The notes beneath the pieces are model-generated. The model worked only from the letters and a program-made list of their open reading frames with translations. It was not told where the DNA came from and made no database searches. A stretch of 64,000 bases of DNA. Source: Mesobacillus jeotgali. GTDB lineage: Bacteria; Bacillota; Bacilli; Bacillales; Cytobacillaceae. Below, one piece after another: positions 28,305 through 37,134 of this stretch. Numbering within the stretch: the stretch's first letter is position 1; each line of letters starts with the position of its first letter. The stretch spans positions 434,001 through 498,000 of the forward strand of contig NZ_FVZC01000008.1 of NCBI RefSeq assembly GCF_900166585.1, in the 5' to 3' direction. Position numbers and translations under genes: made by a program.

Positions 28305-28468
28305 TTATCCACATAAAAACAGTAGTTATCAACAAAACAGTCCACTTATCAACAAGTTTTTGTTTTATCTTCCTCCTTATCCACATCGATAAACGCTTTC
28401 ATTTTGTGAAATACAAACTTACCAACAAAGTAACCCACATTATACACAGAAAAATGTTGTTATCCACA
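28305..28468 (+). promoter_or_regulatory. Cluster of six DnaA boxes in front of comFA
   Basis: All boxes point the same way. TTATCCACA at 28305, 28377 and 28460, TTATACACA at 28440, and TTATCAACA at 28326 and 28346. Four match the consensus TTATNCACA exactly and two have one mismatch. Weaker look-alikes are at 28419 and 28431. Starts are 21, 20, 31, 63 and 20 bases apart, close to whole helical turns, so bound DnaA would lie on one face. The last box ends 29 bases before the comFA start. Confidence 0.85.
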
Positions 28469-28497
28469 AACAAATCCACAAAAGGCTGTGATTAACT

Positions 28498-29979
28498 TTG
28501 AAAAACCTAAGAAAAGATATCCACGATTTAAAAATTTCTGTTGATGAACTGGCATTCAATTCGGCAATGATCCCTCAGTTACCCTCTCAATCCACAAAGC
28601 GATTTTTTAATTACAATCCTAAAATACAAAACATATTAGCAGGTAAACAACTGCTGATAGAAGAATTGCCTTTTTCCCCAGAAGAAATTAAACAGCACTT
28701 TGAACATGGTTATTTAGCTTACCGCAAGGGAATTCATAGAAAGCCGCTTACTTGCACAAGGTGTGGTACGACTGATCCTTCCTGGTTTGCGAAGTTTCCC
28801 TGTTCACGTTGTGGAAAAGTTGAACTTTATTGCCGGAAGTGCTTGATGATGGGGAGGGTTAGTGAGTGCACACCGCTTGTCAGTTGGGCGGGACAAGAGC
28901 CGATGTTTGATAGAATCGTAGAGCCGCTTCAGTGGAATGGTCAATTATCAGAAGGACAGAAGGTTGCCTCCCTACGAGTTGTGGAAGCTGTGGAAAACTC
29001 AGCAGAGCTCCTTGTCTGGGCAGTGGCCGGAGCGGGAAAGACGGAAGTACTGTTCGCTGGTATTGCCCATGCTTTATCTACAGGCAAGCGGGTATGCGTG
29101 GCTACACCAAGGACCGATGTGGTTCTCGAACTTGTCCCTCGTTTACGAAAAGTGTTCCCCGATATTAAGATTGCCGCTCTATATGGCGGGAGCGAAGAAC
29201 GTCATGAATATGCCCAGCTAAGCATCTCCACCACACATCAGCTGCTCCGCTTTTATAAGGCATTCGATGTCATGATCGTCGATGAAGTGGATGCCTTTCC
29301 TTATTCAATCGATGAAACGCTGCAATATGCCGTCCAGCAATCAAGGAAGCCTGAATCTTCATTGATTTACTTAACTGCCACACCAAAAAAGCAATGGCAA
29401 AAAGAATGCCGCTCGGGAAAGAGAAACTGCGTTACTATTCCTGCCCGCTTCCATCGTCATCCACTGCCGGTACCCGAGTTTGTGTGGTCCGGTAATTGGG
29501 AGAAGCTTCTCCACAAAGGAAGGCTGTCCGTACAGATAAAAAAATGGGTAGAAGCCAGGCTGGCCACCGGGAAACAGGCACTGATATTTGCCCCCAAAAT
29601 AGCCGCCATGGAAAAACTCCTTAAAATTCTCCGAAACATCGATCCCCCCATTGAATCCGTCCATGCTGAAGACCCTGACAGAAAAGAAAAAGTAATGAAA
29701 TTTCGAAACAAAGAAATTCCCATCTTGCTGACGACAACAATCCTTGAGCGGGGAGTAACGATCCCGAATATCGATGTGGCTGTTATCGGCTCGGAAGACA
29801 GGATTTTTACCGAGAGCGCCCTTGTCCAGATTGCTGGCCGGGCAGGGAGAAGTGCGGAATACTCTACTGGTAATGTGACGTTTTTCCATTATGGAAAAAC
29901 AGAAGCAATGCTAAGTGCCTGCAGCCAAATTGTGCTGATGAATAAAGAAGGAGTCAGGAAGGGGCTGATTGATGTATGA
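28498..29979 (+). CDS. comFA: DNA-uptake helicase ComFA
   Basis: 493 residues. A four-Cys zinc finger (CTRCG, then CSRCGKVELYCRKC, about residues 82-122) precedes a DEAD-like helicase: AVAGAGKTEV (Walker A), DEVDAFP (Walker B), TATPKKQ and a C-terminal QIAGRAGRSAEY motif VI. ComFA drives transforming DNA through the ComEC channel. The start is TTG with a poor ribosome site, and no better start is available. The last four bases overlap comFC. Confidence 0.95.
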   Translation: MKNLRKDIHDLKISVDELAFNSAMIPQLPSQSTKRFFNYNPKIQNILAGKQLLIEELPFSPEEIKQHFEHGYLAYRKGIHRKPLTCTRCGTTDPSWFAKFPCSRCGKVELYCRKCLMMGRVSECTPLVSWAGQEPMFDRIVEPLQWNGQLSEGQKVASLRVVEAVENSAELLVWAVAGAGKTEVLFAGIAHALSTGKRVCVATPRTDVVLELVPRLRKVFPDIKIAALYGGSEERHEYAQLSISTTHQLLRFYKAFDVMIVDEVDAFPYSIDETLQYAVQQSRKPESSLIYLTATPKKQWQKECRSGKRNCVTIPARFHRHPLPVPEFVWSGNWEKLLHKGRLSVQIKKWVEARLATGKQALIFAPKIAAMEKLLKILRNIDPPIESVHAEDPDRKEKVMKFRNKEIPILLTTTILERGVTIPNIDVAVIGSEDRIFTESALVQIAGRAGRSAEYSTGNVTFFHYGKTEAMLSACSQIVLMNKEGVRKGLIDV

Positions 29980-30677
29980 TTCATTGTCTATTATGCCATG
30001 GAGAAATTGAACACAAATTATCATGGCAATCTCTTTTAGGTAAAAAAGAAATCCCTAAAATTTGTGAAGAGTGCAACGAAAATTTTGCGCCAATTACAGG
30101 GGAAGTATGCGAAATCTGTGGCAGGCCATTTGCCTTTTTGGAAGGGGAATTCCGGGCGGGAAAAGTGTGCCTGGATTGCAAGCGATGGGAGGAAGACGAG
30201 CACTGGAGTGGATGCCTTGATCAAAACAGGTCGCTGTATCGTTATACCGATTTCACAAAAGACGTGATCGCAAAGTTCAAGTTCCGCGGGGACTATGTAT
30301 TGGCGGATATTTTCGCTGGAAATTTCCGGCAGGCTTTGCGAGTTTTCCAATATGACTATATTTCCCCCATTCCTCTCAGTAACGAACGACTATATGAAAG
30401 GGGCTTCAACCAGGCTGAAGCACTCATCAAAGCAGCCGGTTTCGAACCCACCCACCTGCTCTCCAGAGTCCATACCGAAAAACAGTCAAAAAAATCGCGC
30501 TCAGAAAGAATTCTTATTGAGCAAATATTCAAGATGGCGGAGGGAATGGAAATCGGGGGTAAAATAATTATGATAATTGACGATATATATACTACAGGCT
30601 CAACGTTAAGACACGCAGCCAAAATACTAAAAGAAAACGGAGCTGCGAAGGTGTATTCATTCACTTTGGCACGCTAA
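29976..30677 (+). CDS. comFC: Competence protein ComFC (phosphoribosyltransferase fold)
   Basis: 233 residues. An N-terminal double zinc finger (CLLC, CEEC, CEICG, CLDC) is followed by the type I PRTase core with the signature IIMIDDIYTTGSTL near residue 200. It is needed for transformation and works with ComFA. It overlaps comFA by four bases. No comFB frame lies between them, unlike in B. subtilis. Confidence 0.95.
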   Translation: MIHCLLCHGEIEHKLSWQSLLGKKEIPKICEECNENFAPITGEVCEICGRPFAFLEGEFRAGKVCLDCKRWEEDEHWSGCLDQNRSLYRYTDFTKDVIAKFKFRGDYVLADIFAGNFRQALRVFQYDYISPIPLSNERLYERGFNQAEALIKAAGFEPTHLLSRVHTEKQSKKSRSERILIEQIFKMAEGMEIGGKIIMIIDDIYTTGSTLRHAAKILKENGAAKVYSFTLAR

Positions 30678-30705
30678 TTGAGATAAAATTGAAGGAGGAA
30701 GGACA

Positions 30706-31107
30706 TTGGACCTTCAAAATTGCCCTAAATGCGATTCCATATTTGTTAAAAATAAATTCCGGGATGTTTGTGAGAAATGCTGGAAAGAGGAAGAACAGGC
30801 GTATGATATTGTTTCTAAATTTATGAGAAAGCGAGAAAATAGGGCTGCAACGATCTTACAAGTTGTAGAGGCAACAGGCGTGTCCGAAGATCTGATTTTA
30901 AAATTCATCAAAACAGGACGTTTCCAATTAGCTCAATTTCCTAATTTCGGCTACCCATGCGACAAATGTGGGAGCATCATTCGCGAAGGCAGGCTTTGTG
31001 CTTCGTGTGCAACTGAGCTAAAATCAGATTTAAAGAGTGTTGAATATGAGGAGCAACGGAAGAAGGAACTGGCAAAACGCGCGACTTTTTTCACACATAG
31101 AGATTAG
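30706..31107 (+). CDS. yvyF: Flagellar operon zinc-ribbon protein YvyF
   Basis: 133 residues of the TIGR03826-type flagellar-operon family. CPKCDSIF and CEKCW form an N-terminal zinc ribbon, a MerR/YvyF-like helix-turn-helix covers about 40-75 (ATILQVVEATGVSEDLILKFIKTGRF), and CDKCG with CASC forms a second ribbon. Function unclear; it is proposed to act in flagellar regulation. The TTG start follows AAGGAGGAAGGA at good distance. It stands between comFC and flgM. Confidence 0.87.
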   Translation: MDLQNCPKCDSIFVKNKFRDVCEKCWKEEEQAYDIVSKFMRKRENRAATILQVVEATGVSEDLILKFIKTGRFQLAQFPNFGYPCDKCGSIIREGRLCASCATELKSDLKSVEYEEQRKKELAKRATFFTHRD

Positions 31108-31121
31108 GCGAAAAGTATTAT

Positions 31122-31148
31122 TAAATACCGGCTGAGGATGGCCGATAA
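31122..31148 (+). promoter_or_regulatory. SigD promoter of the flgM operon
   Basis: TAAA, 15 bases, GCCGATAA, an essentially perfect SigD match, about 38 bases before flgM. Confidence 0.9.
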
Positions 31149-31185
31149 TACAAGTAGAAATCGTTCTGAAAGTGAGGTTTAGACG

Positions 31186-31455
31186 ATGAAAATCAATAAT
31201 AATTTTGGTACATCGGGGATTAACCCTTATAAACGCCAGATGAACAAGCTAGACACTGCTGCGAACACGCAGAACAAGAAAGCGGATAAAGTGGAGATAT
31301 CTTCAACTGCAAAGGAAATGCAGCAGCTTTCCCAGGTATCTGTGGAACGCAAACAAAAGGTTGATGAATTGAAGATCCAGGTGGAGAACGGTACGTATAA
31401 ACCGGATTCAAGAGAAACAGCAAAGAGTATACTGAATTTCTTTCATAAAAAATAG
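31186..31455 (+). CDS. flgM: Anti-SigD factor FlgM
   Basis: 89 residues. DKVEISSTAKEMQQL in the middle and VDELKIQVENGTYKPD near the C-terminus are the conserved SigD-binding helices. FlgM holds SigD until the hook is finished. Under its own SigD promoter, which gives negative feedback, and first of the flgM-flgN-flgK-flgL run. Confidence 0.93.
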   Translation: MKINNNFGTSGINPYKRQMNKLDTAANTQNKKADKVEISSTAKEMQQLSQVSVERKQKVDELKIQVENGTYKPDSRETAKSILNFFHKK

Positions 31456-31456
31456 A

Positions 31457-31489
31457 AGAAATACTCGTCTTGGGACGAGTGTTTCTTTA
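31457..31489 (+). terminator. Hairpin between flgM and flgN (attenuating terminator)
   Basis: AGAAATACTCGTC pairs with GACGAGTGTTTCT, followed by a short T-run. It may lower expression of flgN onwards relative to flgM. Confidence 0.65.
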
Positions 31490-31511
31490 TGCCTGAGAAG
31501 GAGGGCAGCCG

Positions 31512-31991
31512 ATGTCTGCTGAAACACTGGTATCTATCATGGATAAAATGCTAAAACTTCATAAAAGTCTTTATGAAATAGCCGTAAAGAAAACCGATAT
31601 TGTGAAAAAAGGAGATACAGCTGCCCTCAACCTGCTGCTAAAGGATGAGCAGGCCCATATGACGGCCATAAATAAACTAGAGCAGGAGAGGCTTTCTGTT
31701 TCGGAAAAAATCCTACCTGCCAATCAGAAGCCATCCTTGCTGGAAATTGCAAAAGCAAACGGTAAAGAAAAGGATGAGCTTTTGCAAATCAGGGATGATT
31801 TGATAAATGTGATTTCTAAAATTAAGTCACGAAATGAATTGAATCAGCAACTAGTTCACCAATCAATTCAATTCATCAATTTTTCAAAAAGCCTAGTGAT
31901 GCCACAGGAGAAGGATTTCAACTACGGACCGCCTGCCGGCCAGAAAAAACAGGCCGGGCAATCTACTGGAATGTTCAACTCAAAAGCATAA
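31512..31991 (+). CDS. flgN: Flagellar export chaperone FlgN
   Basis: 159 residues, almost all helical, with the FlgN pattern LVSIMDKMLKLHKSLYEIAVKK and IKSRNELNQQLVHQSIQFINFS. It guards FlgK and FlgL before export. The two junction-protein genes follow at once, separated by 20 bases with the flgK ribosome site. Confidence 0.9.
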   Translation: MSAETLVSIMDKMLKLHKSLYEIAVKKTDIVKKGDTAALNLLLKDEQAHMTAINKLEQERLSVSEKILPANQKPSLLEIAKANGKEKDELLQIRDDLINVISKIKSRNELNQQLVHQSIQFINFSKSLVMPQEKDFNYGPPAGQKKQAGQSTGMFNSKA

Positions 31992-32011
31992 TTTAATTGG
32001 AGGAACGAAAC

Positions 32012-33559
32012 ATGCGTTCAACCTTTATGGGATTAGAAACAGCGCGTCGCGGAATGTTCACGCAGCAGAGCGCTTTGCATACAACAGGACATAATATTTC
32101 GAATGCCAATACACCTGGCTATACACGTCAGCGCATTAACTTTGAGCAGACAGAGCCTTATCCAAACGCTTCACTTAACCGTCCGCAAATTCCCGGGCAG
32201 GTTGGGACAGGAGTCAAGGCTGGATCGATTCAGCGTGTGCGGGAAAGTTTCCTGGATATTCAGTACCGGAGCGAAAATAATAAACTGGGATACTGGGAAA
32301 CTAGGGCAGAGGCATACACTAAACTTGAAGAAGTGTTAAATGAGCCTTCGGAATCCGGACTGGCTAAAACCATGGATCAGTTTTGGCAGTCTCTGCAGGA
32401 TTTAGCGGTAAACCCGACAAATCCTGGTGCTCGCTCAGTGGTTCGCCAGCGCGGGATAGCGGTAGCTGAAACATTCAATTACCTTCACAATTCTCTTTCC
32501 TCTATTCAAAGAGATTTAAAGAATGAGATTTCTGTTACGGAAAAAGAAATTAATTCGTTAACTTACCAGATTAGTAAAATCAATGGTCAGATTGCTGACG
32601 TCGAGCCACACGGTTATTTACCAAACGATTTATACGATGAGCGTGACCGATTGATTGACCAACTAGCTTCTATTGTAAATATTAAAGTCGATTACACAAA
32701 CTCAGGTGGCTGCTCGCTTCAAATGGCGGATGGACAAGCGGTTATTAAAATGGTCAGTGATAGTGGAAAAGAGTTAGGAATACTTGTAAGTGGTGACCGT
32801 AATAATGCTTTAACTACTAAATTTGATGGTATTGAGGAATCGGTTAAGTCCATTTCTATTGGTAATTCCAGTTTTGATTTTACAGAGTTGAAATCAACTG
32901 GAAAGCTAAAAGCTATAGTAGATTCCTATGGTTATGAACAGAGCGGAAAAGTAGTGGGTGTGTATCCTGACATGATGAAAGAGTTAGACAACCTGGCTTT
33001 TACCTTTGCGTCGGAATTCAATCAAGTCCACAAAGATGGAATGAGTCCAAATGATATCGCGAAACAGACCAAGGCCGGCAATCCATTCTTTGCTGATTCC
33101 GAGAATGCTCAACCTCAGCGTGGAGGATTTGCAAGCAGGATTCAACTGGCGGATGCAATCAATCAGAGCCTCGATAATATCGCAACAGCTGATGGATCGG
33201 ATATCGTTGCAGCTACAATTGGTGACTCTACTAACATCTTAAGATTAGCAAACATCATTAACGATAAATTTGATTATGCCGGTGACAGCGAACAAGCAAA
33301 CTTCCGTAATTATTATGAAGGAGTAATCGGCGGCATGGCGGTTGAATCGCAAGAAGCTGTGCGGTTAACGCAAAACAGTGGCTCCCTAAGAGAGTCTGTG
33401 GAAAGTCGCCGAAAGTCAGTGAGTTCTGTATCATTGGACGAAGAAATGACAAATATGATCCAGTTCCAGCATGCCTACAACGCATCAGCCCGGATGATCA
33501 CCCTCCAGGACGAAATGCTCGATAAAATCATCAACGGCATGGGAACCGTAGGAAGATAG
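32012..33559 (+). CDS. flgK: Hook-filament junction protein FlgK
   Basis: 515 residues. The N-terminus STFMGLETARRGMFTQQSALHTTGHNISN-like segment with NANTPGYTRQR and the C-terminus SLDEEMTNMIQFQHAYNASARMITLQDEM are the typical flagellar coiled-coil ends; the middle is variable. The in-frame TTG five codons upstream overlaps the GGAGGAAC ribosome site, so the ATG is the start. Confidence 0.96.
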   Translation: MRSTFMGLETARRGMFTQQSALHTTGHNISNANTPGYTRQRINFEQTEPYPNASLNRPQIPGQVGTGVKAGSIQRVRESFLDIQYRSENNKLGYWETRAEAYTKLEEVLNEPSESGLAKTMDQFWQSLQDLAVNPTNPGARSVVRQRGIAVAETFNYLHNSLSSIQRDLKNEISVTEKEINSLTYQISKINGQIADVEPHGYLPNDLYDERDRLIDQLASIVNIKVDYTNSGGCSLQMADGQAVIKMVSDSGKELGILVSGDRNNALTTKFDGIEESVKSISIGNSSFDFTELKSTGKLKAIVDSYGYEQSGKVVGVYPDMMKELDNLAFTFASEFNQVHKDGMSPNDIAKQTKAGNPFFADSENAQPQRGGFASRIQLADAINQSLDNIATADGSDIVAATIGDSTNILRLANIINDKFDYAGDSEQANFRNYYEGVIGGMAVESQEAVRLTQNSGSLRESVESRRKSVSSVSLDEEMTNMIQFQHAYNASARMITLQDEMLDKIINGMGTVGR

Positions 33560-33569
33560 GTGAAATGAA

Positions 33570-34460
33570 ATGCGCATAACACAATCAATGCTTTCTTCCA
33601 ATTCGTTAAGAAACCTGAGTGAGAGCTACCGCCGAATGGGGCAGTATCAGGATCAGCTTTCGACAGGCAAAAAAATTACTAAACCATCTGATGACCCGGT
33701 AGTAGCGATGAAAGGGATGTTTTACCGATCGAATTTGACTGAGGTTGAACAATATAAGCGAAATCTCGCTGAGCTTTATTTATGGATGGAGAATTCCGAG
33801 GCGGGAATTGAACAGGCAAACAATGGGCTACAGCGTGTACGTGAACTAGTCATCCAGGGAAAGACTGGGTCATTGAGTCCGACTGACCGAGAGGCAATTG
33901 CCCGTGAGGTTGAGCAGATTAAAAACGATTTAGTACAAGTGGCGAATACACAAGTCTCAGGTCGATACATTTTCCACGGAACAGACACTGATCATCCGCC
34001 TGTAACAAGCGAAAATCCACCGACAGTAGCGGAAAACCTTACTGATTCTGCTATTGATACTTATAAGGTTGAAGTCTCGCGCGGAGTTTCTTTAAGGGCA
34101 AACGTAAATCCTGCCAATGTTTTTAATCAAGAAATGTTTAATGTTGTTCAGGAGATTGAGACGGCTTTAAAAGAAGACAACCCTTCCGCATTAGACAATT
34201 TGCTTAGCAGGCTAGATAAAACAATGGACAACCTATCTGCAGAACGATCAGAACTTGGCGCCCGTTACAATCGTCTTGAAATGATTGACGATCGAATTGG
34301 TCAGCAGGAAGTTATGGCAAACCGGGTTCTGTCTGATAATGAAGATGCAGATATCGAAAGAGTTATAACTGACCTGAAAACGCAGGAAAGCGTTCACCGT
34401 GCAGCACTCGGCGTGGGTGCCCGGATTCTGCAGCCAACACTTTTAGACTTTTTAAGATAA
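33570..34460 (+). CDS. flgL: Hook-filament junction protein FlgL
   Basis: 296 residues. Flagellin-like N-terminus (MRITQSMLSSNSLRNLSES, then QLSTGKKITKPSDDPV) and a C-terminal helix ALGVGARILQPTLLDFLR. It joins FlgK to the filament. Ten bases after flgK; a terminator hairpin follows. Confidence 0.95.
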   Translation: MRITQSMLSSNSLRNLSESYRRMGQYQDQLSTGKKITKPSDDPVVAMKGMFYRSNLTEVEQYKRNLAELYLWMENSEAGIEQANNGLQRVRELVIQGKTGSLSPTDREAIAREVEQIKNDLVQVANTQVSGRYIFHGTDTDHPPVTSENPPTVAENLTDSAIDTYKVEVSRGVSLRANVNPANVFNQEMFNVVQEIETALKEDNPSALDNLLSRLDKTMDNLSAERSELGARYNRLEMIDDRIGQQEVMANRVLSDNEDADIERVITDLKTQESVHRAALGVGARILQPTLLDFLR

Positions 34461-34489
34461 GCTATTCTCACTGGGAATAGCTTTTTTTT
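34461..34489 (+). terminator. Terminator-like hairpin after flgL
   Basis: GCTATTC and GAATAGC with a 7-base loop, then eight T. Confidence 0.85.
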
Positions 34490-34505
34490 CTAGGAGGGAG
34501 AACAA

Positions 34506-35096
34506 ATGCAATTTCCTCAAATACGATTACAATCTACTTTCGGCCAAACCGATATCAACACTTATAATGCGAAGCTTGAAATCGAACAGCCGAAAGCAGA
34601 ATTGAATATCCAGCAGCCACATGCTGAACTAGACCTCAGCCGCGCTCCGTCAAAATTAACAATTGACCAGACTAAGGCAAGAGAAGATATGGATCTTAAA
34701 TACATCTCTAGGCGGATTGAAGAGTTCGCCCAGCAGGGATATGAGGATTGGCTCACAGGACTTGCCCGTGTTGCACAGGACGGTGATGAATTGATGATGA
34801 TTGAAAATGGAGGTCATCCCATTGCTGACCAGGCTAAACGAAATAGTGAGTCACCGTTGCTTGACTTTAATATTGGATGGATACCATCAGCAGGCGGAGT
34901 AAAAATCGGGTATGATCCAGGTAAAGTAGAGATTAACTGGAAGGTTAACAAGCCAATTATTGAAAGCAGGATTAATAAGCCAATTGCTAATTATACGCCT
35001 GGCAAAGTAGAGGTTAGTTTAAAGGAATATCCGTCATTAAAGATAGATTTTGAAAACCTAAAGTATGTCGGAATTAATTATGAACAATCTATTTAA
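34506..35096 (+). CDS. yviE: DUF6470 family protein YviE
   Basis: 196 residues. The N-terminus repeats a short pattern built on IEQPKAELNIQQPHAELDL, and the rest is beta-rich with GWIPSAGGVKIGYDPGKVEI. It matches the YviE family that always lies between flgL and fliW in Bacillus. Its function is unknown to me. Confidence 0.85.
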   Translation: MQFPQIRLQSTFGQTDINTYNAKLEIEQPKAELNIQQPHAELDLSRAPSKLTIDQTKAREDMDLKYISRRIEEFAQQGYEDWLTGLARVAQDGDELMMIENGGHPIADQAKRNSESPLLDFNIGWIPSAGGVKIGYDPGKVEINWKVNKPIIESRINKPIANYTPGKVEVSLKEYPSLKIDFENLKYVGINYEQSI

Positions 35097-35109
35097 AGGA
35101 GATTGAATT

Positions 35110-35550
35110 ATGAAAATAACAACAAAATATCATGGAGATGTAGAAATCAATTCGGAGGAAATTCTTAAGTTTGAAAAAGGTATTCCTGGTTTTCAGGATG
35201 AGAAGGGGTTTATCCTTCTTCCGCTATCTGATGATGACATTTTTTATGTTATGCAGTCAGTTTCCAATGGACAAATTGCATTTGTTCTCTCTAATCCTTT
35301 TAACTTTTTTAGAGAATATGATTTCAAGCTGGAAGATTCAGTTGTCGAGGAAATCGAGCTGGAATCCGAAGGTGATATACTTGTGTATTCAATCCTGACA
35401 GTTCAGAATCCGTTCGACAAAACAACAGCCAACCTCCAAGCCCCAGTTATCATTAACTCAAAAAATCGTAAAGGAAAACAAGTTATTTTACACAATGAGC
35501 AATACAGTACAAAACACCCAATCTTTGAAAATACAGAAGTAAAGGGGTGA
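35110..35550 (+). CDS. fliW: Flagellar assembly factor FliW
   Basis: 146 residues with FEKGIPGFQDEKGFILLPL and LSNPFNFFREYDF, the FliW signature. FliW binds flagellin or CsrA. When flagellin is exported, free FliW takes CsrA off the hag leader. It is immediately upstream of csrA (6 bases), the regulator it antagonises. Confidence 0.95.
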   Translation: MKITTKYHGDVEINSEEILKFEKGIPGFQDEKGFILLPLSDDDIFYVMQSVSNGQIAFVLSNPFNFFREYDFKLEDSVVEEIELESEGDILVYSILTVQNPFDKTTANLQAPVIINSKNRKGKQVILHNEQYSTKHPIFENTEVKG

Positions 35551-35556
35551 TTAAAG

Positions 35557-35784
35557 ATGTTAGTACTTACAAGAAAAAATGGAGAAAGTATAAAAATTGG
35601 GGATGATATCGAAATTACAGTCATCTCTTCAAAAAATGACCAGGTTAAAATCGGCATAAAAGCACCAAAAAATATAGACGTATTCAGAAAAGAAATCCTG
35701 GAACAGATTCAATGCGAAAACGAACAAGCCTCAAAAGATATTTCCTCCATGATCCAATTTATAAAAAATAACCAAAAAAAATAA
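35557..35784 (+). CDS. csrA: Carbon storage/translation regulator CsrA
   Basis: 75 residues: [22 protein letters not shown] and [18 protein letters not shown]. The dimer binds two GGA sites in the hag leader and blocks translation. Both sites are visible 100-130 bases downstream, so the full FliW-CsrA-hag circuit is present. Confidence 0.97.
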   Translation: MLVLTRKNGESIKIGDDIEITVISSKNDQVKIGIKAPKNIDVFRKEILEQIQCENEQASKDISSMIQFIKNNQKK

Positions 35785-35793
35785 AAAAACTAT

Positions 35794-35819
35794 TAAACAT
35801 CTTTTAATAGAGACGATAA
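35794..35819 (+). promoter_or_regulatory. SigD promoter of hag
   Basis: TAAA, 14 bases, GACGATAA. The -35 lies inside an 8-bp inverted repeat (CTATTAAA/TTTAATAG). Confidence 0.78.
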
Positions 35820-35876
35820 AACTATTGTAAGAGAAATAAGGGCGGCCGACCTTATTAGCTCAGACAAATAAAACCA

Positions 35877-35912
35877 TTGTTCACAAGGATGTGAACAACA
35901 AATTCAAGGAGG
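35877..35912 (+). promoter_or_regulatory. CsrA-binding sites in the hag leader
   Basis: Site 1 is a perfect 8-bp hairpin (TTGTTCAC and GTGAACAA) with AAGGAT in the loop, the ideal CsrA target. Site 2 is CAAGGAGG, the hag ribosome site, 21 bases downstream. This copies the two-site design known for B. subtilis hag. Confidence 0.85.
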
Positions 35913-35922
35913 AAAATAAGCA

Positions 35923-37134
35923 ATGAGAATCAATCATAATATTGCAGCTCTTAACACTTACCGTCAATTAAACAGTGCTACAAATGCACAATCTAAATCT
36001 ATGGAAAAGTTATCTTCTGGTCTACGTATCAACCGTGCGGGAGACGACGCAGCAGGTCTTGCTATTTCTGAAAAAATGCGTGCACAAGTTCGTGGATTAG
36101 ATCAAGCTGGACGTAACGCTCAAGATTCTATCTCAATGATTCAAACAGCTGAAGGTGCTTTAAACGAAACTCATGATATCCTTCAACGTATGCGTGAACT
36201 TGCAGTTCAAGCTGGTAACGATACAAATACTTCGGATGACCGCGGTGAAATCCAAAAGGAAATTAATCAATTAACATCTGAAATCAACCGAATTGGTAAT
36301 ACTACTGAATTCAATACTCAGAAGTTATTAAATGCAAGTGCAGGGACAGTAACACCTGCAACACCGTCAGCTGCCGTAGCTGCTACTGCTACGGCTTCCC
36401 AAACTGCGGGAACTAGTGGAAATGTTACATTTACTGATGCGACAACTTTCACTGGTACTACTGGTACTTGGACTCTAGCAACAACTGATGGAACTGCTTT
36501 TACTCTCGATAAAGGTGATGGTAATGGAGCACAAGCTATTACTTTTACTGGAGGTAAAAGTACAGTGGAAGGTTTAGAACTGGTTTTACCTACAACTCCA
36601 GCGGCTAACAATGCATGGAAAATAGAAGTAACAGCATCAGTTGCTGCAGGTGTAACTACTGAACCAGCAAAATCATCATTTTCAACACAAATCGGTGCAA
36701 ACGAAAGCCAAACTATGACACTTGATTTTACTGATATGCGTGCTGCGGCATTGGGGATTACTGGTACTGGGACAGGTTACACAGGTACTGCAACAGTGAC
36801 CGATGGAACTGATAACAGCGCAGTAGAAAATGCTTTAGATGTAAGTACTTCAGCTAATGCAGGAAATGCAGTAACTGCAATTCAATCCGCTATTGATAAG
36901 GTTTCTGCTGAACGCTCTAAATTAGGTGCAAATCAAAATCGTTTAGAACACACTATTAACAACTTAAATACTTCTTCAGAAAACCTTACTGCTGCTGAAT
37001 CACGTATTAGAGACGTAGATATGGCGAAAGAAATGATGAACCAAACAAAGAATTCTATTCTTTCTCAAGCAGCACAAGCAATGTTGGCTCAATCTAATCA
37101 AATGCCTCAGGGAGTTTTACAACTTTTGAGATAG
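35923..37134 (+). CDS. hag: Flagellin (exon 1 plus intron-encoded tail as read without splicing)
   Basis: 403 codons when read straight through. The N-terminal D0/D1 part ([37 protein letters not shown]) and the C-terminal helix ([37 protein letters not shown]) are typical. The centre, about 140-300, is a Thr/Ala-rich variable surface domain. Expression is from a SigD promoter under CsrA control. The gene is interrupted near its end by a group I intron: codons after 37107 belong to the intron in my model, and the 3' exon at 37463-37507 encodes [14 protein letters not shown]. Both the unspliced and the spliced message end in QGVLQLLR. If splicing occurs as modelled the gene product is about six residues longer. 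Confidence 0.93.
   Translation: MRINHNIAALNTYRQLNSATNAQSKSMEKLSSGLRINRAGDDAAGLAISEKMRAQVRGLDQAGRNAQDSISMIQTAEGALNETHDILQRMRELAVQAGNDTNTSDDRGEIQKEINQLTSEINRIGNTTEFNTQKLLNASAGTVTPATPSAAVAATATASQTAGTSGNVTFTDATTFTGTTGTWTLATTDGTAFTLDKGDGNGAQAITFTGGKSTVEGLELVLPTTPAANNAWKIEVTASVAAGVTTEPAKSSFSTQIGANESQTMTLDFTDMRAAALGITGTGTGYTGTATVTDGTDNSAVENALDVSTSANAGNAVTAIQSAIDKVSAERSKLGANQNRLEHTINNLNTSSENLTAAESRIRDVDMAKEMMNQTKNSILSQAAQAMLAQSNQMPQGVLQLLR

Noticed and set aside
29371..29889. 172-codon minus-strand frame in comFA
   Set aside because: Antisense shadow of a well-conserved helicase; no family similarity.
29976..29979. Search for comFB between comFA and comFC
   Set aside because: The two genes overlap by four bases, so there is no room for it here.
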